DNA of 64,000 nt from Blasia pusilla (lineage: Eukaryota > Marchantiophyta > Marchantiopsida > Blasiales), in the NCBI GenBank assembly GCA_050084515.1, contig CM114274.1, positions 930,001 to 994,000 of the forward strand, written 5' to 3'. Positions 22,134-37,191 of this stretch are shown here, in pieces (position 1 is the stretch's first letter; each line of letters starts with the position of its first letter). The position numbers were made by a program, and so were the translations under genes. The notes under the pieces are model-generated. The model worked only from the letters and a program-made list of their open reading frames with translations. It made no database searches and was not told the DNA's origin.

Positions 22134-23150
22134 ATGGAGACTTGGGAGCCAGATATGGGCCCTAAGTTGATAGAAGGAGAGCGGCGCCGGATACATCAGT
22201 TCCTCATGAGTTATAGGAGCTACTTTGTGTTTAGCATAGGGGATTTGGGTAGGCTGAAGGGACCGGGGATCCGCATTGAGTTGTTGAGTGATACACTGAT
22301 CTTTCGACGACCCTACACGAATAGTGATATGGAGGGGGCTCTGATTGAGAGTGGGAGCCAGGACTTGGTCGGAGCAGGACTAGTGGAGATATCGCATGGG
22401 GAGTATGCATCTGCCACTGTCATGCCCACCAAGAAGGATGTGGATGGCAACTGGACGGATAGGCGGATGTGTGGGGATTACCGACCTATCAATCGGCAGA
22501 CAAATTCCAATAGGTATGCCATGCCCACCCTTGAGGAGATCTTTGATGCAATTGGTTATGCAAAGGTCTTCAATACATTGGATTTGCGAGCCGGATACCA
22601 TCAGCTGCCTATCAGATTGGAGGACAGGAAGAAGAAGGCATTTTGGGGCATCGATCCTCACGGGAAGGATTGTTTGTACTAGTGGCGGTTCTTACCATTT
22701 GGGTTAGAGAACGCCCCGGCTGAGTTTCAAAGGGTCATGGATAGAATCTTGGCTGGTCTGGATTTTGCTAGGTGTTATATTGATGACATCGTAGTCTTTA
22801 GCGCCACGGTTGAGGAGCATGAGCGACATCTAGAGGAGTTATTTTGACGATTGCAATTAGATGGGCTAAAGCTACATCGAGGCAAGTGCAAGTTCTTCTA
22901 CAACCAGATTGAGTACTTAGGTCATACAATATACCCAGGGGGCCTTGGTGTTCTGCAGAAAAAGGTAGAGGCTATCTCACGCATTCCACGCCCTACAGAT
23001 GTGAGCCGTATTCGCGCATTCATGGGATTGGCAAACTTCTATGGGCGGTACGTCAAGGGATTCAGTTAGATTTCGAAGCCGCTAACCTTGCTAACCAAAG
23101 TGGATCACGAGTGGCACTGGGGGGATGAGTAGGAGCGAGCATTTTAGTTG
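22134..23150 (+). pseudogene. Reverse transcriptase, element P
   Basis: The open piece at 22,134-22,682 holds the fingers and palm start: MPTKKDVDGNWTDRRMCGDY, YAMPTLEEIFD and FNTLDLRAGYHQLPI. A TAG at 22,680-22,682 interrupts CLY.WRFLPFG, where M has Gln. RCYIDDIVVFS follows at about 22,770-22,800 with the YxDD catalytic pair, then LHRGKCKFF and IRAFMGLANFYGRYVKGFS. It is clearly Ty3-type and inactivated by stops. Confidence 0.88.
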
Positions 23151-23585
23151 CTCAAGGATAGGTTGACGTCCGCACCCATCTTGAGAAGACCGATTAGGGG
23201 GCGTCCTTTCAAGTTGCACACCGATTGGAACATGTTGGGACTTGGAGCGGTGCTCACCCAACATGATGATGAGGGTAGAGAGTTTGTGGTGGCTTACGCT
23301 AGCCGCTCGAACAACGTTGCAGAGGCAAAGTACAGCTCGTATGAGGGTGAGTGTTTGGCTGCAGTGTGGGCTATCACGCATTTCAAGTGTTACTTATTCG
23401 GCAACCCCTTTACCATCATCACTGATCATCAACCACTGAAGTGGTTGATGGAGTCCGACAAGCTTACAGGGAAGCTTACGAGATGGGCTCTGTTGTTGCA
23501 GGAGTATGATTTTCAGGTGGTACATAGATCTGGGATGCTCAACCAGGTTGCAGATGGGTTGAGTCGTAACCCATGCCCGAGTTAG
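23148..23585 (+). pseudogene. RNase H domain, element P
   Basis: An open frame of 145 codons: FKLHTDWNMLGLGAVL with the first Asp, YEGECLAAVWAITHF with the Glu, IITDHQPLKWLM with the third acid, and HRSGMLNQVADGLSRNPC. It is a complete Ty3 RNase H core, free of stops, but isolated from RT and integrase by stops on both sides. Confidence 0.88.
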
Positions 23586-23633
23586 CAAGATGCGACTGGA
23601 GCTCAATGGCATGGAGAGAGTGATGAGGAGTCA

Positions 23634-24863
23634 GTGCCAGGATGGCACGCGTCAGCCTATTTAGGCATGTTGGCTATGGAAATCCAGAGTGTGGAGACTT
23701 CAATGGCGAGGTCTAGTGGAGAGTCCTTGGATCCCGAGGCCAGTAAAGAGACGACAGGTGGCCGAGATATTCATGATGATGGAGTAGTCTTGGAGTACCT
23801 TCGTATTGGCAGCGTTGCGAGCACCGTGGATGCGAGAGAGCGGGATTAGATCCTACAGCAGGCCAGACGGTTCCGTTGGGAGGGGACACATGTTTTGAGG
23901 GTTTGGGAGGATGGTAGAGTACGCGTAGTGCCGCATCCTTCGTAGAGAGCACGACAAGTGCAGCATGCCCACGAGGAGTTGGGTCACTTTGGGGTGAAGC
24001 AGACGTACAACTTGCTCCAGATTCAGTATTGGTGGCGAGGCATGCAGACTAACGCTCAACAATTTGTTGTCAGGTGTATGGTGTGTGATTGGGTCCGAGC
24101 ATCGTTCAATGCTCCGACTCCACAGTTACATCCATTACCGATCATGGGCTTAGGGTAAAGATGGAGTTTGGATTTTGCAGGACCTTTGCCTTTGACGGAG
24201 CGTCAAAGTTGTTATGTGTTGGTGATGGTCAAGCTCTTCTCGAAGTGGATTGAGTCGGTTGCATTGCCTGACAAAGCGAGTGAGGGAGTAGCTTATGCCT
24301 TCCTTGACAGAGTGCTGAGTCATTATGGCGCACCGACTGAGGTGTTGACAGACCAGGGTACCCAGTTTCGCGGTGAGTTCCAGACCTTGTGTGATCAGGC
24401 GCTGATTGACCACCGCACGACTTTGCGAGATCATCCCGAGGTGGATGGATTAGCGGAGAGAGTTGTGCAGACGGTGAAGAAGGGTTTACGCAAGTATGGC
24501 TTGCAGAGAGGTCACCTAGGAGATTGGGACCTCCAGTTGCCGTGGTTGGTTATGGGATACAGATTCAGTAGGGAGGCATCCTTAGCATCTTTTTCACCGT
24601 ACTTGCTACTTTATGGACGAGAGCCAGATTTACGTGCGGCCATTCGTCGAGATGCTGGTGAGGTGCTAGACCTTGATGACCCAGATGTATGGATGCGAGC
24701 ATGTTCTCAGAGGGCTGAGTTGTTTCAGAGAGTGATGCCCATGGCGTTCGAGAACTTGGCGATTGCGGAATATCGGGATACGTTGAGGTATGCGACTATT
24801 TGGGATGGTGGTTATCGACCAACTATCTGGAGGTTTCATTGGGGAGATTATGTCTACTTGTAA
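23634..24863 (+). pseudogene. Integrase with HHCC zinc finger and DDE core, element P
   Basis: A linker at 23,634-23,849 is like that of M. The zinc finger lies at about 23,965-24,090 (HEELGHFGVKQTYNLL, CMVCDW). The DDE core is open from 24,168 to 24,863: LDFAGPLPL with the first Asp, VLTDQGTQF with the second, and DGLAERVVQTVKKGLRKYG with the Glu. The core is almost intact. Confidence 0.88.
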
Positions 24864-24878
24864 TAGACGACACCGACG

Positions 24879-25208
24879 ATGATGGATGTGACTGCAGGAC
24901 GCACTATCTTGAGAGTGCGTGACGTTTTGCCATCTAGTGTTCTCTTGCTGGAGGGACACGATGGTATAGTATGGAAGGACCATGTGCGTAATTGTGCGCC
25001 ATATCATCTTTCTAACATTGATGGTATAGTAGATCCGGGCTCAGCAGTAGTTCGTGCAGGCTTGCATTGTATGCTGTGTGGTTCAGCTCGTGGTGTGGCC
25101 ACGATGCTAGTCTGTGATGGATGTTTGAGAGGTTGGCATATGGCATTTCTGACGCCACCTCTCACTAGGATTCCTCGAGGGCGATGGATGTGTCTCAGAT
25201 GTACATAG
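24879..25208 (+). pseudogene. Integrase tail with PHD finger, element P
   Basis: VWKDHVRNCAPYHL marks the integrase tail. The last 46 residues (25,068-25,205) are a PHD finger: CMLCGS, VCDGC, RGWHMAFLTPPL and RWMCLRC. It keeps two Cys that M partly lost, and the His, but a Cys that M retains (SCL) is Phe here. It lies four codons after the stops that end the integrase core frame. PHD fingers read the H3 tail; the place matches the chromodomain of chromoviruses. Confidence 0.78.
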
Positions 25209-25360
25209 AGGAGATACTAGGTAGGTTTTGATTCCGAATTTTTCTGTGAGATGGATGACAGGAAGGCGACTAACCGATTTCTGCTCTTAGCGTCCTAGAG
25301 ATGTATGTCGTGGTAGGTAGGGATAGATGGCTATCTGGAGTTAGACGGACCTAACCACCA

Positions 25361-25373
25361 GCTAGAGGGGCGA
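25361..25373 (+). other. Polypurine tract of element P
   Basis: GCTAGAGGGGCGA directly precedes B1, as in M. Confidence 0.6.
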
Positions 25374-25476
25374 TTGGAGATATTTTGGTACTTCTTGGAT
25401 GTCATGAGTTAGCATGGGATTGTGTGTGTTTGATGACGGCGATGTATGTTGTGTAGCGATGTGTATGCGCACAACA
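25374..25476 (+). repeat. Split direct repeat B1 of element P
   Basis: A repeat of 103 bp from TTGGAGATATTTTGG to GCGCACAACA, followed by two bases and A2. It shares GATGTATGTTGTGTAGCGAT with the B repeats of M. Confidence 0.82.
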
Positions 25477-25478
25477 GA

Positions 25479-25989
25479 TGTCACAACTGTTAGGATAGAT
25501 CGGTGGGATCTAGTAGAGCATCTGCACGAGTAGTGGATGACAGGCCCAAGAGGTCGAGGATGACCTGTTGAGGCCCCCGGAAACCTGAGAGAGCAGGTTT
25601 TCGCTTGGTTTCGACTCATTTGGAGCCATATAGAGAAACTTACTATTTCGGGTAAGTTTCCATATTTGGGATAGTTGACTTTACACTTTGGGAAGTGGAC
25701 CTTGACCCGCTACAGTGAGTCAAGAGCCATGGAGATGACTTGCAAGCATAGGTTACCATTGAGAGGACTTGGGAGAGGGAAGGGGGTTTACCTCCAAGAG
25801 AGAGAGTTTGAAAGCTCATTCTCTCTTCGTTGAACCTCTTGGCATAAGGCGGCGGAGCTATGGTCCCTTGCCTTGTGAGTGTAACCCAAGCCTCTCATTA
25901 GGAGAGTGGGTTTGGTTTGACATGAGAGAGAGTGCACACCTTCGAGAGCTATGGTGTGAGATGGTGTAGAGAGAGATTGGATCTTACTT
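25479..25989 (+). repeat. Split direct repeat A2 of element P
   Basis: A 511-bp partner of A1, starting TGTCACAACTGTTAGGATAG and ending near GGATCTTACTT. Confidence 0.86.
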
Positions 25990-25992
25990 GAA

Positions 25993-26119
25993 TTGGAGAT
26001 ATTTTGGTACTTCTTGCCTCTGTGTATGGATGCCATGAGTTAGCATGGGATCGTTTAAGTTTTTGTGTGTGTTTGATGACAGCGATGTATGTTGTGTAGC
26101 GATGTGTATGCGCACGATA
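25993..26119 (+). repeat. Split direct repeat B2 of element P (3' terminus)
   Basis: The 127-bp second copy of B, with two small insertions against B1, ending GCGCACGATA. M sequence resumes after it. Confidence 0.8.
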
Positions 26120-27069
26120 CCCAACACTCTCAATCACATAAGATAAGTGCGGGAAAAGGGACTCGAATGGGTAACCTGATCACGCCTCCAACCTACGCCA
26201 CCGTCAACATCCACTCCTCCATGTGATATGACAATCTCCACAGCACAACACTCTCCTTGACCACCACGTCGAACCTCCCATCAACATCGGCGTGTATGTC
26301 TCCAACAGAATCCTCGCAAACCCTTGCCACGCCCAAAAAAAGATCCTGTCCTAAAAAGCTCTCCGCCCACCCCTAGGCGCATCTTGTAACCTCAACTCAA
26401 CCTCGGACGAACTCAACCATGTCAGCCCATCTATTAGGTCATCCACGCCTCTACCATGTCGCCCTACTACGTCCACCGCCCTGCCGCCCTGCCCCTACTA
26501 CGTCCTCCATGGCGAGAAGGCGCCAACCAAAGTGCTTGCAGCTATGAAAGGGAAAAAGAGGGCCAAGGGGTTGGCCCTCGTCCTTATGGGCCATTATGGT
26601 CCTACCCTAAATCCGAGGGGAGGCTCCCAAATTGCGGGAGGGGGAGGGCCTTAAGGGCCCGCACCCCTATGGTAATTAAATGCCCGAGGGGGCGGGGGGG
26701 GGGGGGGAAGAGAGGGTCGTGGCCAAGGGCTGCGGCTCCGTAGCTTGCCGCCACGGCTTCCTCCGTCCGCCTCCACCCTGGCTCCGTCCGCCTCTGCCTA
26801 CAACCTAACTTTAGCGTCCTTGCAACCCTAGCCCGTTGGCTGCTACAAGCTCTCAACATTTTCTCTTTTTCCCGTCTCTCGCCACTCATCGATCAACAAC
26901 ACACTCTTGAACTCCCGTCGCTACATGCCCCGCTACACTCTGGTGCTCTCTCTCGACAATCTGCACCGGCAAAATCTATGAAAAATGGACAACGCTCCTG
27001 ACTGAGGCAACTCGCTTGCCTACCTACAAACAATGAATTCCCACTAGCCCCCTGATATCTTTCTCATGT
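26120..27069 (-). other. Leader of element M, separated from its gag by P
   Basis: No protein is recognisable. The region contains a run of 14 G (26,694-26,707) and GC-rich stretches. On the minus strand it starts right after A1 with a weak match to a Met primer site (GATATCAGGGGGC); this is not convincing as a PBS. Confidence 0.5.
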
Positions 27070-27549
27070 AAAAATAAAGAGTAGTAAAAATGGCACACAA
27101 GGCGTAAAACTCCACTCCTCAATCTACATCGGCATATCGAGACTTGTCCACCCTGGGCTATCAAGGAATCCGGACGCTAACACCCTGGTCCTATCTCACA
27201 CACATACAAGAGAGGTGCTCCAACGGCCTAACATGAGAAAGATGGCTTGGGAAAGCCATCTTCCTCCCTTATATAGGATTGAGAAGAGCCAAAAGGCTCT
27301 TCCCCTAAAAATAGCTATCCTCTTGGTAACATGCACGCATAGGTTACCAGGGGTGGATGACTTGTTCAACAAGTCACCTGGTTGTGAAAGACCCCAACAG
27401 GAAAGTTATCATAAACGACTTTACTGACACAACAGACCTATCCTCAACCTCATCCGACACCGCGGGACAAAGTTACACACAAGACAGTATGTTGGCTCCT
27501 GTGCCCTATCCACGATAAATCTGGGCCTATTGGCTACTCAAATGTGACA
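27070..27549 (-). repeat. Split direct repeat A1 of element M (5' terminus)
   Basis: The 480-bp partner of 5,274-5,753. On the minus strand it begins TGTCACATTTGAG. It is not followed by a B copy. It keeps the three stem-loops and the TATA-like box. Confidence 0.87.
27267..27275 (-). promoter_or_regulatory. TATA-like box in repeat A1 of element M
   Basis: The minus strand reads CCTATATAAGG between two stem-loops. It is the likely transcription start signal of M. The A2 copy has CCTGTATAAGG. Confidence 0.6.
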
Positions 27550-27559
27550 CATGTGCAAG

Positions 27560-28670
27560 GACATGTTCGGACTTGTCCAGACATTTTGGTCCCATGGACA
27601 GATCTTTCCGTTTCCGTGCAACCTTGGTCCACATGGAACTTTTTTGATGGACATGTCCATTAATTTCTATGCAACCTTGATTATTTAATTTTTTTTCCTC
27701 TCAAGTGAACTCAATGATCTCAAAAGTACGTACAATCTAATCTTGTCAAAATTCCAAACCAATTGCAATCCTGTTTATTTCTCCGGTAGTCTCTACAAAA
27801 TACACTTTTAAGAACACAACTCTTTATGGTTTAAAAATAATAATTCCTTCCTCTAATGTATCCTTTTCCGAGTTAATAATTTTTAATCAAAATAATGTTG
27901 ATGCTCTCTTCAATATTATACAATTCCGCTATGATGGTAAACAACTCAACTTTCACGCTCCTTCATGTATTTCAAACTTTCGAATATTTTCTTGCTGTTA
28001 TGGTGTCGCATGTGTTGTTGATGTTTACAAATAAAAAAATCATCCTCTCTTTATATTATACATTATTCAATATCAAAAGTAACGATACATTCTTTATTTG
28101 CTAACAAACCCATTCATACTCGAGGTGCAGAACCTAAACCCGAGCACAACCCCATATTCCTATGACCCCATATTCCTATGTTGAAACGTGAGGAAGTACC
28201 ACTTCTCGAGTGGTACTTTTACGGTTTCGTTCCATTCACCCAAAACTTCTCATGTCTTAACCTATCTTTGCCTATTCTCAAAGGCCGCATGTTTGCTACA
28301 CCTGACATTACAGTTTTTTTTCTTCTTGAAAACCCTTTTTTTTTCCTTGGGCTCTACATGTACTAAGTAGACATTCAGCCAACAACTTTCCCTTCGCTCA
28401 ATCGCTGATTCCATGAACGCGATGGAGTACGTGCATCTTTCCGTTTCGATGCATACCGTCTTGAACTGAACGCCTCCGTCAAGAACATCGTTTTTCTAAC
28501 GAAAAAATTAAGCACACAACCTTGACCACCTTGACCACCCGGCGGCACCGAATGTGTCGGTTGACGGAATAGTCTTCTTGATAGTTAGTACGAACTGACT
28601 TAACATCCAAAGGGAGCGAGAGAAAGAGAGGGGTACCTAAAACTAAAACTGAGTTCTTTCAACTCAAGGA
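27560..28670. other. AT-rich intergenic region upstream of the GH9 gene
   Basis: No gene or repeat is recognised except GGACATGTCC at 27,649-27,658. It probably carries the promoter of the downstream gene in its last few hundred bases. Confidence 0.5.
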
Positions 28671-28674
28671 GTGG

Positions 28675-28681
28675 TATAAAA
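28675..28681 (+). promoter_or_regulatory. TATA box of the GH9 endoglucanase gene
   Basis: TATAAAA stands 260 bp before the start codon at 28,941, which implies a 5' leader of about 230 nt. Confidence 0.65.
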
Positions 28682-28865
28682 TGGAGGCATTGCTCCATCC
28701 CATTCACTTCACCAGATCTCGGGGTTTGGAATTGTACGATACCGGGCGAGAGAGAACGCTCCATGGTGATGTATTATGCATATCTGATGCTTGGTGGTAT
28801 GGGTCACATGCATTGATCACCAGCTGGACGCAGACCTGATCTTGTGCTCGATAATGTTCTCTTGA

Positions 28866-34729
<5,864 letters not shown>

Positions 34730-35685
34730 ATGGCGTTAGATCGACTTTTCCATTGCAAATCCCCCCTCTTTCCGTCTCGTGCCATATAGTCAATCGCTCT
34801 CTCGTCCGTGGTAGCAAAATCGAGGTGACGCGTCATCCTTTGACGAGCTGTTTCTCTACGGCCGAGGGATCCGAATCGCGGAAGTTTGGGATTCAGATCA
34901 CTCTGAGAAATCGTCGTCGAGATGGCGAAAGCTGGCCAGAAATAACGTAAGTTCTTTTGCAGTTCTTCGACATAGATCCTGGCTCTTTAGTGGTGGGGTG
35001 AGAGAATAAGGATGTAGGAATAAATTATGTTGGGCCCATTTTTAAGATGTGGTCAGAAGCTTGGAAAGCTCGTAGGGCGGTTCTCCGTGCAGGGCTCTTA
35101 TGGAGGGTTAGGTCGTACTATGGAAAAGGTTAAGTCTCGCGGACATTTCCTTTCATCTAGTCCCATTTATATTCGAGCACCCCTCGATAAATCTACATTG
35201 GAGAAAGTTTTCTTATTGCTATTGGAGAGAGTTTTCTTATTTGTGAGAAAATGTTTCTATTGGTAATAACTTCTTTTTAATTTAGTGTGAACATGATTAG
35301 TCCCATGCCCTATTGTAAGGGGAACCCGGGCGAAAAAAGGTAGAAAGCGTTGAGGACTTTTAAACAAGAATGCCGTGCCACTATGTTATGGAAATTGATG
35401 ATAGTTCTTAAAGGTTTTTTAGGACCCTATTACTTGTCAAAAGGTGTCAATGGCTATAATGATAAGGTTGAATCACTTGATCGTAGACTTTTTCATGCGC
35501 ATACACATTGTTATATAACATACATCCCCTTCACTAATGTACTAGTATTAGTGCCATTTGGCATGAGGCAGCAGAGCATCCAAGATATCATACTAATTCA
35601 TGGTATCTAAATATCAAGACAATCGTTTATCAAAATATCTCCAATAAATCATGAGTACAAAAATTTCTCACATAAATCATCTCTC
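34730..35685. other. Intergenic region 3' of the GH9 gene
   Basis: No protein-coding signal was found. A short sequence at about 35,494-35,531 (CATGCGCATACACATTG, then ATAACATACATC) matches the B repeats of elements M and P without any A repeat nearby. Confidence 0.5.
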
Positions 35686-36691
35686 TCTCTCGCGCCCCTA
35701 TTCTCCTTGAACATCAATCTTTAGTGTTGCGGAAGCGAGCGTTTAATAGATCACGAATTCATCGCCGATCTGCACCCAAACACGCACTCTCGTTAGTCGG
35801 GTTTGGCCAACCGGCGCGTTCAACCCCCGAGTCCTAAACTCGGCGTCTCAAATCAAGCTCAACCTTCCTTAGTTCCTAGCTCCCAACACATGGCAAGTCC
35901 TTCAAGACTTGGAACAGACTTCCTGGTTAGTCTAGGGATCTGAAACGGCACTTGCACGCCTAGCGATCCCAACTGTTCAACGATCCTCGTGTGAGTTCCG
36001 AACCGAGACCCAAGTAATTGAGTCGCGGCGTGAAATCCAAGAGGGATGTCTAAAATCGCCTCAATGGACTTGGTGCAGGTTTTCCAACCCAACGCCCAAA
36101 CTCGCGTTCCGTTCCATGCCCTTGAGCCGCCCCGCGGCGCCCAAAGTGGGGTTTGGATTCCAAGCACTCTCGGAGACCTTCCCCCTTACTAGTACTTCTG
36201 GGGTTCTCCAATAACCCCTCCCCTTTGGGAAAAGAGGTTCGGGCCCTTCATTGTGGCCCTCAACCCGACTCCACTTACAGTCGTTTTCGGGTTGTATCTC
36301 GGCCGCTGCTTATGCGTTTGCAGCGATCTTTAGTGCGTTTTGACCGGCTCTCCATAAGCTTTCCAACGCACCCTTATTTGCTCCAAACGCATCTTGGCGC
36401 TAAAAGTTATGGCTAGAAATACAGTCAGAAACTCTCAAACACAAGTGGCGTTCCAAATCTGGATCTTTCCTTTGGCAACCCACTTCCTAGACTCGACTTC
36501 TTTCAAGTCTCATTCCGCGTTTGGTCCAGGTTTCTGAGTTGCGACCATCACATCTGAAACGCGACTTCTCGCTCGCGTCTCGTCTCTTGTTTCCTCTTTG
36601 AGACAACTCCAATGCGCAAACCATCTTAGCGTGAGCCCGCTAATGTTCCGATGTTCCGCTTGGCAGTTGTTTGGTCATGAGGGTCGCGACA
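35686..36691 (-). repeat. 3' LTR of the chromovirus
   Basis: About 1,006 bp. The minus strand begins TGTCGCGACCCTCATGACC at 36,691 and ends near 35,686. The same LTR family occurs at 37,192, 48,674 and 53,927. It is directly preceded on the minus strand by a purine tract (36,692-36,707). Confidence 0.82.
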
Positions 36692-36707
36692 CTCACCCCT
36701 CTTTTAG
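36692..36707 (-). other. Polypurine tract of the chromovirus
   Basis: The minus strand reads CTAAAAGAGGGGTGAG directly before the LTR start TGTCGCG. Confidence 0.7.
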
Positions 36708-37191
36708 AGGTTGATGCCTCAAAGAACGCAAACTTTTATTATGTCAAGTCTCTCTGGGCAGCCTACCCCTTGACATTGAATTGCGTTACGGTGGCTAACC
36801 CACAATTCCTCTTAGTCTCTAGTTGTCGCTTTGCCCCACTTAGAATTATTAGCCTCTCATCTTCGATAAGCCTGGACTAGTTCCAAGGAACTAACCTATC
36901 AAATAAGCTAACTAAGTGTGCAACCTTAGACTCTTTCGACTCATTACTGTAAACATCACACCTGTTTACCTGGTCCACAAATCGTACTACTATTGAGTCG
37001 CTCTCGTATTCGACTTAGGCGCGTCACTAAGTTTACTTATGTGGCCACAAGTAAGATCACCCCAAGCCCCAAGACAGACTTCATCTGCCCCGCCGACGCT
37101 AGGGCGAGCCCGAGTGTAATCCAACACAAGGTCCTGTTCTAGGTGCTTATCCACATACGAGCTCTCACCTCAAATACTCCTTGTCTGTCCT

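Larger units (their letters stand above)
15490..26119 (+). mobile_element. Ty3/gypsy-type retrotransposon P with split direct repeats, methyltransferase and PHD finger, nested in M
   Basis: Plus-strand order: A1 (15,490-16,000), leader (to about 17,600), gag, protease, linker with a 47-residue tandem repeat, methyltransferase, RT, RNase H, integrase, PHD finger, polypurine tract, B1, A2, B2. It is a diverged relative of M with the same plan. A repeats of P and M differ in sequence but share the TGTCACA start and a series of stem-loops. Target duplication is uncertain: CCCAACA occurs at 15,468-15,474 and at 26,120-26,126, directly after B2. Multiple in-frame stops, many of them TAG at Gln positions, show it is inactive. 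Confidence 0.85.
5136..27554 (-). mobile_element. Ty3/gypsy-type retrotransposon M with split direct repeats, methyltransferase and PHD finger (host of nested element P)
   Basis: Read on the minus strand: A1 (27,549-27,070), leader, gag, protease, methyltransferase, RT, RNase H, integrase, PHD finger, polypurine tract, B1, A2, B2. The 5-mer GCAAG lies at 5,131-5,135 directly outside B2 and at 27,555-27,559 outside A1, consistent with a 5-bp target duplication bounding one insertion; 5 nt (27,550-27,554) separate A1 from it. Element P (15,490-26,119) interrupts M between gag and leader, and a copia-like 5' end (12,242-13,089) interrupts it again. Without these two, M is about 11 kb. All reading frames carry stops, so M is dead. 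The two A copies have the same length (480 bp), and so do the two B copies (138 bp). Confidence 0.85.

Noticed and set aside
26120-27069. GATATCAGGGGGC after A1 of M as the tRNA-Met primer site
   Set aside because: Only the central TATCAG matches TGGTATCAGAGC. P has nothing similar at its equivalent place.
5136-27554. Classification of M/P as a DIRS or PAT element because of the split repeats and a methyltransferase
   Set aside because: The RT wording is Ty3-like, a DDE integrase is present in both copies, and no tyrosine recombinase signature was seen. DIRS methyltransferases are of a different type from the C5 PCQ/ENV enzyme here.
34922-34955. ATGGCGAAAGCTGGCCAG followed by GTAAGTT as the first exon of another gene
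   Set aside because: The frame meets a stop before the donor, and no downstream exon could be recognised.
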